Source of the DNA: Fusibacter_A sp965140735
GTDB taxonomy: Bacteria; Bacillota; Clostridia; Peptostreptococcales; Acidaminobacteraceae
DNA length: 64,000 nucleotides
NCBI GenBank assembly: GCA_965140735.1
Contig: OZ223306.1
Span: 2,852,001-2,916,000 of the forward strand
Direction: 5' to 3'
How positions within the stretch are numbered: position 1 is the stretch's first letter; each line of letters opens with the position of its first letter. Below, in pieces: positions 17,335 to 26,093 of the stretch. The notes under the pieces were generated by a model. The model was not told where the DNA came from, did no database searches, and saw nothing but the letters and a program-made list of their open reading frames with translations. The position numbers and the translations under genes are program-made.

Positions 17335-19608
17335 TCACATACCTCTCCTAAATATTTTCTCGCGCCAGCTTGAGAACACATTGGATGAAACACCATCCCA
17401 CTTAGGAACTTGTAAATCATAAACATACTCTCCTAACTGGTGTTCTTCAATTAATTGCCTGTTAAAGTATTTTTCAATATTTTGATAGCCTGTAGGCACA
17501 AAGAAGACAACATCAAAGCCCACTAGGTTTAAAAAAGCAACAAGTATAGAATCCTCTAAGGATATAATACTCTCGCCTGTATTGATATATATTAATTTAG
17601 GATTCTTCTTTGTAAAATCAAATTTTTGAATCATCCTTAATATATCCTTTGGTAAATTCAAAACAGTCGAAATAATTGTGTATTCTGTACCATTCTCAAA
17701 TGTGCCTTTAATCAATTTTTGATCAATTAAAATTTGTAATTTCTCTAAAATATGCTCTTGAATTTCTTCTCTTAAAAACCCGTATGGATAGCGAGCGTGT
17801 TGCTTAATCTTTGTTTTTGAAATCTTACCATTTTTAAAAAATTCTGTGGCATACGCTTTCATTGGATTTTCTGACGTGGCATCCATAAAAGGCGCCTTGT
17901 CTATAACAAATGTATCTTCACCAATCAATTCTTTAATCCCCAACCAGTATTGAGGGACTAAGCCATCTTTAATACCAGAAACCTTAGCAAAGATAACAGG
18001 TATATTGACACTACTTTCAAAGGTACTAAAACTTGGTCTATATTTAAGTTCTTCATCCCAAAGTAACGCGATTTCTTCATACATGGTCTTTAAGGTGACT
18101 ACATTGGCTTTCATATACTGCTGATTCCGATAAAATCCAGAATCTTGGTACATCAGCGTATCCAATTCTCTTTCAGCATGATATGCTGCGGTGCCTATAT
18201 GTACAGCTGAATTTTCTTTTGGAAAATGACTAACTGCTAATGTATTTGCAAAATTGAGTTCAAACAAGAGTGTATCTTCTAAACAACATTTTACATTTAA
18301 ATTGGGGTTTAGAATCAATACGTCTACAGGTAATTTTGAAAGAAATTTCAAAAACATCGCTTCATTTTCATTTCTACACCCACCCATATAGATAAAACAT
18401 CCTATATCTGGCATCTTCCAGTTTGTGAACAACAAGTGCTGATATCTTTTAATCCAGCAGAGTATGTACACTGCTTTATTAATCAGTTTATTCAAATTCA
18501 TTCCAGGAAGCTTGGATTCAGATAGAATAAGGTCCACAAAAGATTTGATCATAAGACGTTGAAGTTCAATGTTTGCAGTATATTTAATATTCTTCGACAA
18601 GTCCACGATCATCTGATCTTGATTTGTATAATTTTTTCGATGAATATCATCGATCTCTTCCATTGAAGGTTGAGGGATCATTTCATTGACAATCACAATA
18701 TTTCTTTTGGTATTTTTAAGTTCCAAATGAAATTGAAATAAATCGTTCATATAGGTCAATTTATCTTCAACACCGCTTATACGGCAGTAACAATTGTAAA
18801 AGAACCGCGGATCGTCGCCTCTATTTGCGATGCTTTTTTTAATGTCATCAAGTCCTTTGCCATCAATCCAAGCATTTGTACAATTAGTGACTTCCGGTTT
18901 TATACCATATAAACGTTCATTTTTAAATGCTGTTTGGATCTCATTTTGAATCCACTTTATATTGAACGTCTTTGGAAATGATTTCATGCCAGGTAATTCT
19001 AAAGCATCTGACATCATCGATTTTGGATCCAGTTTCAAATAATTTTGGTCTCCATGATATTGCAACAACACAACATCACATCCTGCATTGGACAATATAG
19101 ATATCAGCATTAACTCATACTTGCTGATATCACCTTCATATAAAATTTTAGGGATTTTGTTTTCGCCGAGTTGGCTTAAAATACTCTCAAACTTATAGTA
19201 GAGCCAGCACATGAATTTGATATAGGCATTCTTCAACATATTTTCATTTTTACCCGCTTTTCTAAGCGTCTCTAATGAATCATATATCGCTGTGGCTATG
19301 CTATCTCTTTGATAGTTATTCATTCTGGGTAACCACTTCGCTAAACTCGTGGAGATAAACCCTAAGCTCATTTGGAAAGCAGATCCCATGATCTCATTGT
19401 AATATGCTAAATTTTTTTCGTCTGGATTTGGTATTTTCCCTTCAATAATGACGCCAAACTTTCTTGCAGTTTCAAAATATTTTCGAACAAACTGGCCAAT
19501 TTCATCATTAAAGCCATTAATTCGATAAAAAAAGACACCTTTACTGGATCTACTATTAAGTTCAGCGAAAAAATCATTTAACCCAGAAATTTTCTTGTGT
19601 TCAAACAT
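17335..19608 (-). CDS. YceG-like protein, component of the Ter-associated module
   Basis: 757 residues, cytoplasmic, no recognisable catalytic motif. It corresponds by length, composition and neighbourhood to the Bacillus YceG family (Pfam description: putative component of biosynthetic module), which precedes TelA/YceH in Ter loci. I see an internal repeat: an alpha/beta unit at about residues 155-190 (ILYEGDISKYELMLISIL then AGCDVVLLQYHG) recurs at about 669-715 (LIYINTGESIISLEDSIL then VGFDVVFFVPTG), with a weaker copy near 400-440. So the protein looks like a duplicated fold. It is the first gene of the ter operon; AAGGTGAAA precedes the start at 19608. Confidence 0.8.
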   Translation of the reverse strand: MFEHKKISGLNDFFAELNSRSSKGVFFYRINGFNDEIGQFVRKYFETARKFGVIIEGKIPNPDEKNLAYYNEIMGSAFQMSLGFISTSLAKWLPRMNNYQRDSIATAIYDSLETLRKAGKNENMLKNAYIKFMCWLYYKFESILSQLGENKIPKILYEGDISKYELMLISILSNAGCDVVLLQYHGDQNYLKLDPKSMMSDALELPGMKSFPKTFNIKWIQNEIQTAFKNERLYGIKPEVTNCTNAWIDGKGLDDIKKSIANRGDDPRFFYNCYCRISGVEDKLTYMNDLFQFHLELKNTKRNIVIVNEMIPQPSMEEIDDIHRKNYTNQDQMIVDLSKNIKYTANIELQRLMIKSFVDLILSESKLPGMNLNKLINKAVYILCWIKRYQHLLFTNWKMPDIGCFIYMGGCRNENEAMFLKFLSKLPVDVLILNPNLNVKCCLEDTLLFELNFANTLAVSHFPKENSAVHIGTAAYHAERELDTLMYQDSGFYRNQQYMKANVVTLKTMYEEIALLWDEELKYRPSFSTFESSVNIPVIFAKVSGIKDGLVPQYWLGIKELIGEDTFVIDKAPFMDATSENPMKAYATEFFKNGKISKTKIKQHARYPYGFLREEIQEHILEKLQILIDQKLIKGTFENGTEYTIISTVLNLPKDILRMIQKFDFTKKNPKLIYINTGESIISLEDSILVAFLNLVGFDVVFFVPTGYQNIEKYFNRQLIEEHQLGEYVYDLQVPKWDGVSSNVFSSWREKIFRRGM

Positions 19609-20048
19609 AGGCCTATTTTCACCTTCAATTCCTGTTCATTGTATTAATTGTATAGAAATACTTATCTCATTAAAATTAAGCCCTTATTGACTCTTGTTAT
19701 TTTATGTTTCTAACGCCCTAAGTTACCGTGATATGCTTAATAAAACTATACCACGTTTTATAATTTTATCAAAGTATCCCTTTAGCATGTTTACACTTGT
19801 TTTACATGAAAGCTCTCTTTTATTATAGAGTTTTCACATTAAAAATCTATTAAAATTCCACTAAAAATTTGAGACCATTCCAATTCGTTTATTTTAAGAA
19901 CCTTAACGATAAGTTTATCATAATATTGTTTCTTTTGCATATGCCATAAGGTATATGGTATAGTAATATAGATTAGCTTATATTTACTTTTTTATAAACA
20001 ATATCTTTCTTTTATGACTTATTTACTAATCAGAAGGAGTTTTAAATA
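19609..20048. promoter_or_regulatory. Divergent promoter region between the ter operon and the citE-like gene
   Basis: 440 bp, very AT-rich, no coding sequence seen. It must hold the promoters for the minus-strand YceG-TelA-Ter operon and for the plus-strand CitE-like gene. I could not assign convincing -35/-10 pairs or an operator by eye. Confidence 0.5.
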
Positions 20049-21008
20049 ATGAAAAATTCAATGCTTCACTATAGTATTGGTGCTCTTTTATATAGTTCTG
20101 CAAATAACGAATCTATTGTAAATGCTTTAATCACACAAAAATTCGGTTGTAACTATTCACTTGCACTCTGCCTTGAAGATACCATTCAAGATGATTTTGT
20201 ATTAGATGCTGAAAACAAATTGGTCAACACTTTAGAGCAAATCTACTATCAACGCAACAAAACCACATTCTACCTTCCTAAAATTTTTATTCGGGTTCGA
20301 AATCCTGAGCAAATGCTTATTTTATCCGAAAGATTAAAGACATGCTTTGAGATTGTTACAGGCTTCATAATCCCTAAATTTTCGCTTAAGACTGCTGATC
20401 ATTACATACAAAATCTTATTAAGATCAATGAAAAGTATTCTAGGCCAGTTTATGTGATGCCCATTTACGAAAATGATGCCATTGTTAATCTAAAATATCG
20501 ATACGAAGTGCTTTATCAACTCAAAGAAAAATTAAGTTCAATTGAAAGTTTAGTCTTAAACATCCGAGTTGGTGGTAATGATTTGTGTCATTTGTTTGGT
20601 TTTAGAAGACACAGTCATGAATCAATTCATAAAATTAAGCCCATCGCAGATATTTTCTCAGATATAGTCGTCGTATACGGTGCAGATTATGTCATATCAG
20701 GACCTGTATGGGAATATTATAACGGCCCTAATTGGAGACAGGGATTAGAAAATGAAATCATCGATGATCGATTATGTGGCTTTGTTGGCAAAACAGTCAT
20801 ACATCCAAATCAAATCGAAGTCGTCAATGCTTCTTACAAAATCACAAAACACGATCTTGAGGATGCAAAAGCGATACTCAATTGGGATCAAAATTCAAGT
20901 TTACTCGTTTCTGGCAATGTTGCCAAAGAGCGCATGAACGAGTACAAGACACATTCGAATTGGGCACTTCAAACTATTTTAATGGCCGACATCTACGGCA
21001 CAAAATAA
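20049..21008 (+). CDS. CitE-like (HpcH/HpaI aldolase superfamily) lyase of the Ter module
   Basis: 319-residue TIM-barrel enzyme of the citrate lyase beta-subunit superfamily. Motifs include ALCLEDTIQDD (metal/substrate acid), KIFIRVRNPEQ (the conserved Arg), and the C-terminal FVGKTVIHPNQIEVVN, which is diagnostic of CitE-type proteins. It is shorter and more divergent than true CitE, and no other citrate lyase subunit is near. Its position between the ter operon and the two phosphoribosyltransferases matches the CitE-like member of the Ter biosynthetic module. It probably forms or cleaves a C-C bond in the proposed nucleoside-like product; substrate unknown. Ribosome binding site AGAAGGAG. 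Confidence 0.85.
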   Translation: MKNSMLHYSIGALLYSSANNESIVNALITQKFGCNYSLALCLEDTIQDDFVLDAENKLVNTLEQIYYQRNKTTFYLPKIFIRVRNPEQMLILSERLKTCFEIVTGFIIPKFSLKTADHYIQNLIKINEKYSRPVYVMPIYENDAIVNLKYRYEVLYQLKEKLSSIESLVLNIRVGGNDLCHLFGFRRHSHESIHKIKPIADIFSDIVVVYGADYVISGPVWEYYNGPNWRQGLENEIIDDRLCGFVGKTVIHPNQIEVVNASYKITKHDLEDAKAILNWDQNSSLLVSGNVAKERMNEYKTHSNWALQTILMADIYGTK

Positions 21009-21036
21009 TCATTTATACACATCATTAATTTATAAT

Positions 21037-21082
21037 AAAAAAGGCAGTTCCAATAGTGATGACACTACTTGGACTGCCTTTT
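21037..21082. terminator. Bidirectional terminator between the CitE-like and PRTase genes
   Basis: AAAAGGCAGT.CCAA.AGTG pairs with CACTACTTGGACTGCCTTTT around a four-base loop, flanked by A and T tracts. It separates two convergent genes. Confidence 0.9.
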
Positions 21083-21110
21083 CAAATCTTGTTCACAAAG
21101 TTATGGATGC

Positions 21111-22160
21111 TTATGCATCTGCAAGCTTCTTGATGATCCCACAGCATTTGTAATGCTTTAACGGATAATACTCTACTTCTACATTTTTTTCTTCTGCCAA
21201 CCTGACCACATGCGTCAAAGCACTATCAGCCTTATATCTTTCATCAATAAGCACTTTCCAAGGAACTCTTCTCAGTAAAACACGTGTGGTTTCACCTATG
21301 CCTGGCTTAATGAGATTTATATCGTCTACACCATATACAGATGCCATTTTTTTAATTTCATCTATACCAACACCACTTAAAACCTCAGCATCTACAGGAT
21401 TATCCACCACAAATTTTTTCTCAATCGTATGAATGAACTCATAAGATAAATCAACATTTTTCAACTCGCCATAGTATACTGCACCGTGAAAATCACTTGG
21501 TCCAATGATATCATCTCTTAAAAAGGTTCGACTGATCAGTCCTGATATTGTGCTGTTTAGACATGAACTCGGGATCAATATATCATCATGTGTCCCGCAC
21601 AATTCCGTTATATTAGCTGGATCAGAAACCACCGCAAGATCAGCACTGACGCCTTCAAATTCAGCGACACATTTTTTAAGTTCATTTAGTATGGCACCTT
21701 TGCCTATCCAACCATCAACAAAAAGTAACTGTTCTGGCTTATAACGCTCCAGTAGATAGGACATGGCGTTCTTGTCAATGCCACGCCCCCTAATAATTGA
21801 GATCGAATAGTGAGAGACGTCTAAATCATACTTCATTTTTATGTACCGCTTCACGAGAATCCCAATTGGAATACCTGCTCTTGCAAGAGACACTAAAACG
21901 ATGTTTTCACCTTTGGTCTTAATAATCTTATCAGCCAATTTACCAACAGCATCTGCTGTGGTCTGTGAAAATTCTTCTAAAGCTTCTTGGTATACTTTCA
22001 TGTATGTCTCTGACGGCACATACTCTATTGGCAACATTTCACAGTAGCTTCTCCCTGACTGAATCAATTTTTCTCTTTCTTCAGTGGATTGTGGCTCAAC
22101 CAACCCAGTGATGTCCTTAAGCAGTAAAATGACATCTTCTTCTCTATAAGAACTTCTCAC
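21111..22160 (-). CDS. Phosphoribosyltransferase with C-terminal PELOTA RNA-binding domain (StiP-like)
   Basis: 349 residues in two parts. Residues about 60-235 form a PRTase_1-type domain (annotated in databases as cysteine protease StiP or PRTase): VLVSLARAGIPIGILVKRY and LLFVDGWIGKGAILNEL, the latter at the PRPP-binding position. Residues about 290-345 (VLLRRVPWKVLIDERYKAD, LAEEKNVEVEYYPLKHYKCCGI) match the PELOTA/L7Ae-like RNA-binding domain. The GTG start at 22160 overlaps the stop of the preceding gene and is served by AAGGTGG, so translation is coupled. This is one of the two PRTases of the Ter biosynthetic module; it may transfer a ribosyl phosphate to an unknown base. A target RNA is suggested by PELOTA but unproven. 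Confidence 0.85.
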   Translation of the reverse strand: MRSSYREEDVILLLKDITGLVEPQSTEEREKLIQSGRSYCEMLPIEYVPSETYMKVYQEALEEFSQTTADAVGKLADKIIKTKGENIVLVSLARAGIPIGILVKRYIKMKYDLDVSHYSISIIRGRGIDKNAMSYLLERYKPEQLLFVDGWIGKGAILNELKKCVAEFEGVSADLAVVSDPANITELCGTHDDILIPSSCLNSTISGLISRTFLRDDIIGPSDFHGAVYYGELKNVDLSYEFIHTIEKKFVVDNPVDAEVLSGVGIDEIKKMASVYGVDDINLIKPGIGETTRVLLRRVPWKVLIDERYKADSALTHVVRLAEEKNVEVEYYPLKHYKCCGIIKKLADA

Positions 22161-23257
22161 TATTTACACCACCTTACTAAATTTATATTGCTATTTCCTG
22201 CTCGCTTGATTGCATTGACAAGGGTATGAATACCTTTGTGTTCTTCACTTTGCGTATCTGTAATAATCAAAACTTGATCGTATTTTCCTATGTCATAGAT
22301 AAAAGTTCTTCTATTACTATCGTACAGACTTGAGAGCTCATATCGGACATTTAATGGATAACCCTCTTCTACAAAAACCGCTATCGGGCTCCTTGTTGTA
22401 GAATGACATTTAACAGCTAATCCTTTACTTTCTATACAAGATCCTACATATAGTGCAGGATACATAAACTCTTCCGTTCCAATGACCAATGTTGACTGAT
22501 GGATGGACAATCTATTTTCAATATCTTGCCATAGTTTTTTACAAGCTAAGTTATATTCAGAAGCCTCTACAAGTCTTCTGGAATCCATCCAGCCCGACAC
22601 GTTAAAAGCATTGTATAAACCTTCTGCATTTGCTATTGCAGGCTCTATATAAGCACCTGAATCCACATATTTTTCGACTCTATCGCTATATTCAGAATGA
22701 TCCGTTTTAATGAGATAGTGGACATTCACATTGCGTTTCTTGTATGTGTTTAAAGCTTCTGCATCCATACCATTTAACAAAGATGCAACTGAAAATTTAA
22801 AGTCGTCCGAATATAGATTTTCAAGAATATTTAATATGCCCAAAATCGTGTTACCAGTTGTCACTTCATCTTCAATAAATACAATTCGATCTACTTTCCC
22901 AACCATCTCATCCAAATCATCTTTTACCAGTTTTTGTTCCGTCGCATGGCTATGTGTTTCAGAAAAAAACAAATATTCTACATTGGGGATCACTTCTCTT
23001 GTGGTTTGAATATATTTAGCATTCAAGTTAACAGCCAATGCTGCACCTATTGCAGTTGCTGTCTCTGCAAATCCAACCAACAACAGTTTTTCATCTTTAT
23101 ACTCATCTTTAATTTGCTCTGCTAATGCGTCAAACAACTCAAACGCACTCTCTGGTTTTACCGGCACATGTTTGCCCTGTAATGGATTCACAATAAGATA
23201 TTTTCTTTTATTGTTATTTTCACGTTTTGCAAGCTTAACGATATCTTCTCTAACCAT
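22160..23257 (-). CDS. Phosphoribosyltransferase with C-terminal TRSP domain
   Basis: About 365 residues. The N-terminal half is a PRTase_2-type domain with LLVGFAETATAIGAALAV and the PRPP loop VFIEDEVTTGNTILGIL; the C-terminal half is the TRSP domain, named after its motif, seen here as STTRSPIAVF, and ends with VLIITDTQ. I choose the ATG at 23257 because TGAGGTAATCC lies seven bases upstream; an upstream ATG at 23302 has no ribosome binding site. It is coupled to the PELOTA-PRTase downstream. Together the pair is a signature of the Ter-linked nucleoside-like metabolite pathway. Confidence 0.87.
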   Translation of the reverse strand: MVREDIVKLAKRENNNKRKYLIVNPLQGKHVPVKPESAFELFDALAEQIKDEYKDEKLLLVGFAETATAIGAALAVNLNAKYIQTTREVIPNVEYLFFSETHSHATEQKLVKDDLDEMVGKVDRIVFIEDEVTTGNTILGILNILENLYSDDFKFSVASLLNGMDAEALNTYKKRNVNVHYLIKTDHSEYSDRVEKYVDSGAYIEPAIANAEGLYNAFNVSGWMDSRRLVEASEYNLACKKLWQDIENRLSIHQSTLVIGTEEFMYPALYVGSCIESKGLAVKCHSTTRSPIAVFVEEGYPLNVRYELSSLYDSNRRTFIYDIGKYDQVLIITDTQSEEHKGIHTLVNAIKRAGNSNINLVRWCK

Positions 23258-23676
23258 ATGGATTACCTCAGTCATTTTTTGTGTGAATCTAAATTGTATC
23301 ATCTATTTCAAATCTGGACAACGCACATTTTGTGCCCTGCTCTGATAATAAATAACAAAACTTGACCCAAATATCATTATATATCATTCCCATTCGTCTA
23401 GCAAAATTTTGTCTTGTCATGCAGTGATTTCAGAAAAAATTGATATATTTTTCACTACCCAGTGCCGTATTATAACACTATACTAAAGTAAGCTGATAAA
23501 ATCATCTGACTGATAAATTGATACTTTAGACATAAAAATTTTGAAACACCGTCCTTAATAATGGATATCGTAATCGCATTTTTTATTTTTGGTCTATACG
23601 CCCTTATATTTATAAAAGAAGATTCACAGTAATGTCATCGCTATAACACTTAAACTTAGTTTTTATCACCAAGGAC
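23258..23676. other. Intergenic region, PRTase operon promoter side
   Basis: About 420 bp, AT-rich. It must contain the minus-strand promoter of the PRTase pair. A 23-codon open frame at 23561-23632 encodes one hydrophobic helix but lacks a ribosome binding site, so I do not call it a gene. No other structure stood out. Confidence 0.4.
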
Positions 23677-23705
23677 TTGACGACCTAAAATGATTGTTAT
23701 AAAAT
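23677..23705 (+). promoter_or_regulatory. Sigma-A type promoter of the flavin reductase gene
   Basis: TTGACG at 23677-23682 and TAAAAT at 23700-23705 are separated by 17 bp, a good vegetative promoter 89 bp upstream of the GTG start. Confidence 0.6.
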
Positions 23706-23709
23706 TAAC

Positions 23710-23728
23710 TGAATGCACTCAGTGAATG
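23710..23728 (+). promoter_or_regulatory. Candidate repressor site downstream of the -10 box
   Basis: TGAATGCACTCAGTGAATG has a perfect CACT-C-AGTG core and near-symmetrical flanks, and begins 5 bp after the -10 box, where a bound repressor would block initiation. A further AGTGAATCACT follows at 23734. The TetR protein encoded downstream at 26094 is a possible binder. Inference only. Confidence 0.4.
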
Positions 23729-23793
23729 TAATTAGTGAATCACTTTAAAGAACGTAATCCATGTTCTATTTAGAAAACAAAGGAGGTAATTAC

Positions 23794-25791
23794 GTGACAA
23801 ATAAGTATCATCAATTGTTTGAAACTGTCAAAATCGGTTCTGTTGAAATTAGAAATCGCTTTGCAATGGCACCTATGGGACCATTGGGATTAGGCGATGC
23901 CGAAGGCGGTTTTAACCAAAGAGGCATTGAGTACTATACCGCAAGGGCTAGAGGCGGAACCGGACTGATCATCACAGGCGTAACTTTCGTCGACAACGTT
24001 ATCGAAGAACACGGCATGCCAAGTGTACCGTGCTCAACACATAATTCTGTACACTTTGTACGTACAGGAAGAGAATTAACTGAAAGAATACATGCTTATG
24101 ACTCAAAGATCTTTTTACAAATGAGTGGTGGTTTTGGTCGTGTGACCATTCCAACCAATCTAGGAGAATTTCCACCAGTTGCACCATCTCCTATCCAACA
24201 TAGATGGCTGGATAAAACTTGTCGTGAATTAACCGTCACAGAAATCAAGACCATCATTAAGAATTTTGGCGATGGTGCTTACAATGCAAAACGTGCAGGG
24301 TTTGACGGCGTCCAAATTCACGCTGTGCACGAAGGCTACCTTATTGATCAATTTGCAATTTCACTTTTCAACAACCGTACAGATGAATATGGTGGCAGTC
24401 TAGAAAACAGACTCAGATTTGCTAGAGAAATCGTTGAAGAAATCAAAAATCGCTGTGGCGAGGATTTCCCAGTAACCCTTAGATACAGTCCTAAAAGCTT
24501 TATTAAGGGCTTACGTGACGGTGCACTTCCAGGTGAAGAATTTGAAGAAAAAGGTAGAGATATTCCAGAGGGCATCGAAGCTGCAAAACTACTCGTCAAA
24601 TATGGCTATGATGCGCTTGATGTAGATGTCGGTTCATATGATTCTTGGTGGTGGAGTCATCCGCCTATGTATCAAGATAAGGGCCTTTATATTCCTTATG
24701 CAAAAATTGTTAAAGAAGCTGTAGATGTCCCTGTGATCTGCGCAGGTCGTATGGATAATCCAGAACTTGCACTTGGTGCATTAAATGAGGGTGCTTTGGA
24801 TATGGTCAGCTTAGGAAGACCACTACTTGCCGATGAAAACTATGTCAACAAGCTCCGTGCCGGAAAAACAAAAGACATAAGACCTTGTCTTTCATGCCAA
24901 GAAGGCTGTATGGGGCGTATTCAAGAATATGCCGTTTTGAACTGTGCAGTCAATCCAGCAGCTTGTAGAGAAAAAGAAACCGCACTTGTCAAAGCCTTTG
25001 ACAGCAAAAAAGTGCTCATCGTCGGTGGTGGTGTTGCAGGATGTGAAGCTGCAAGAGTCTTGGCGATTCGTGGTCACAAACCTGTCATTCTTGAAAAAAG
25101 CAATCGTCTTGGTGGCAATTTAATTCCTGGTGGCGCGCCTGATTTCAAAGAAGATGATTTGGCCTTAGTAGCTTGGTATGAACATACCTTGAAATCATTA
25201 AACGTAGAGGTGAAGCTCAATACTGAAGCAACAGCAGATATGGTTAAAAACTATGATGCAGATACTGTGATCATCTCAACGGGTTCAAAACCTAAGATTT
25301 TCGATTTGGGGGACAACACTAAAGTCTTCCCTGCAGCAGACCTCTTAAACAAAACTGTACCATCTGGCGATAATATCGTTGTAGTTGGTGCTGGTCTTGT
25401 GGGTTGTGAGCTCGCATTATGGCTTGCTCAAGAAGGTAAAAAAGTCACACTCGTTGAAGTCTTAGATAAAATTCTTGCTGTTAACGGACCATTATGTCAT
25501 GCCAATTTCGAAATGCTTGAAAGACTCATACCTTATAATGGTATCGAAATCCTAACTTCTGCAAAAGTTGTTAAGGCTACTCAAGATGGTGTTGTTGTCA
25601 ATGTCAACGGTACTGATCGTGAAATCTCGGCAGATACAGTTGCGCTTTCTGTTGGGTATCTAGCAGAAAACAAGCTCTACGAAGATATCAAGTTTGATAT
25701 TGGCGACCTGCATCTTATTGGAGATGCCAGAAAGGTTTCTAATATCATGTATGCGATTTGGGATGCCTATGAGGTAGCTTCAAATATCTAA
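23794..25791 (+). CDS. Old Yellow Enzyme-family FMN/FAD/4Fe-4S oxidoreductase (2-enoate/2,4-dienoyl-CoA reductase type)
   Basis: About 665 residues. The N-terminal TIM barrel (residues 1-340) binds FMN and shows HAVHEGYLIDQFAISLFNNRTDEYGG-type catalytic and glycine-rich segments; then a 4Fe-4S cluster motif CLSCQEGCMGRIQ with a fourth Cys 11 residues on; then a two-Rossmann FAD/NAD(P)H module (VLIVGGGVAGCEAA and IVVVGAGLVGCELA). This architecture is shared by clostridial 2-enoate reductase, FadH, BaiCD/BaiH and trimethylamine dehydrogenase, so the electron acceptor is probably an activated C=C bond, but the exact substrate cannot be read. The GTG at 23794 is chosen because AAAGGAGGTAATTAC precedes it; an earlier ATG at 23761 would leave that site inside the gene. 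Confidence 0.92.
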   Translation: MTNKYHQLFETVKIGSVEIRNRFAMAPMGPLGLGDAEGGFNQRGIEYYTARARGGTGLIITGVTFVDNVIEEHGMPSVPCSTHNSVHFVRTGRELTERIHAYDSKIFLQMSGGFGRVTIPTNLGEFPPVAPSPIQHRWLDKTCRELTVTEIKTIIKNFGDGAYNAKRAGFDGVQIHAVHEGYLIDQFAISLFNNRTDEYGGSLENRLRFAREIVEEIKNRCGEDFPVTLRYSPKSFIKGLRDGALPGEEFEEKGRDIPEGIEAAKLLVKYGYDALDVDVGSYDSWWWSHPPMYQDKGLYIPYAKIVKEAVDVPVICAGRMDNPELALGALNEGALDMVSLGRPLLADENYVNKLRAGKTKDIRPCLSCQEGCMGRIQEYAVLNCAVNPAACREKETALVKAFDSKKVLIVGGGVAGCEAARVLAIRGHKPVILEKSNRLGGNLIPGGAPDFKEDDLALVAWYEHTLKSLNVEVKLNTEATADMVKNYDADTVIISTGSKPKIFDLGDNTKVFPAADLLNKTVPSGDNIVVVGAGLVGCELALWLAQEGKKVTLVEVLDKILAVNGPLCHANFEMLERLIPYNGIEILTSAKVVKATQDGVVVNVNGTDREISADTVALSVGYLAENKLYEDIKFDIGDLHLIGDARKVSNIMYAIWDAYEVASNI

Positions 25792-25871
25792 TTCAAAATA
25801 TCAAATCATTTATATCATTTTAGTTAACTCAGATAACCTAGCATTCTAGACCTGTGTCTAACTAAAATATT

Positions 25872-25916
25872 GAAGGCAATAGCGATCCTTAGAAGGATTT
25901 CCGCTATTGCCTTTTT
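25872..25916 (+). terminator. Rho-independent terminator after the flavin reductase gene
   Basis: GAAGGCAATAGCG pairs with CGCTATTGCCTTT around a 17-base spacer that has its own small stem, followed by a T run. Confidence 0.9.
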
Positions 25917-25975
25917 AACTCAAAAAAAGTCGTCACTATTTTTAATAATTCTATCACTTCATATCTTCGGAATAC

Positions 25976-26004
25976 TTGCATCAGAAAATGTTTTCGTGTA
26001 ATCT
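25976..26004 (+). promoter_or_regulatory. Promoter of the TetR gene, copy A of a repeated promoter element
   Basis: TTGCAT, 17 bp, TAATCT. The surrounding 40 bp is nearly identical to the region at 29050-29088 in front of another gene. See the finding on the duplicated promoter. Confidence 0.55.
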
Positions 26005-26093
26005 ATTCACAGGATATTATACGACACTTCGATAAAGGTCAATCGGCAAAGAGGTTGCCCATATGATCTCACTTAAAATAAAGGAGCACTTGA

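Noticed and set aside
20752..20937. Alternative frame inside the CitE-like gene
   Set aside because: It overlaps conserved CitE motifs in the main frame and has no family resemblance.
23561..23632. 23-codon frame encoding a single hydrophobic helix
   Set aside because: No ribosome binding site before the ATG and no conserved context; length is within chance for AT-rich DNA.
25816..25866. Inverted repeat TTTTAGTTA/TAACTAAAA before the reductase terminator
   Set aside because: The arms are 9 bp and about 33 bases apart with little pairing inside; the true terminator lies just beyond.
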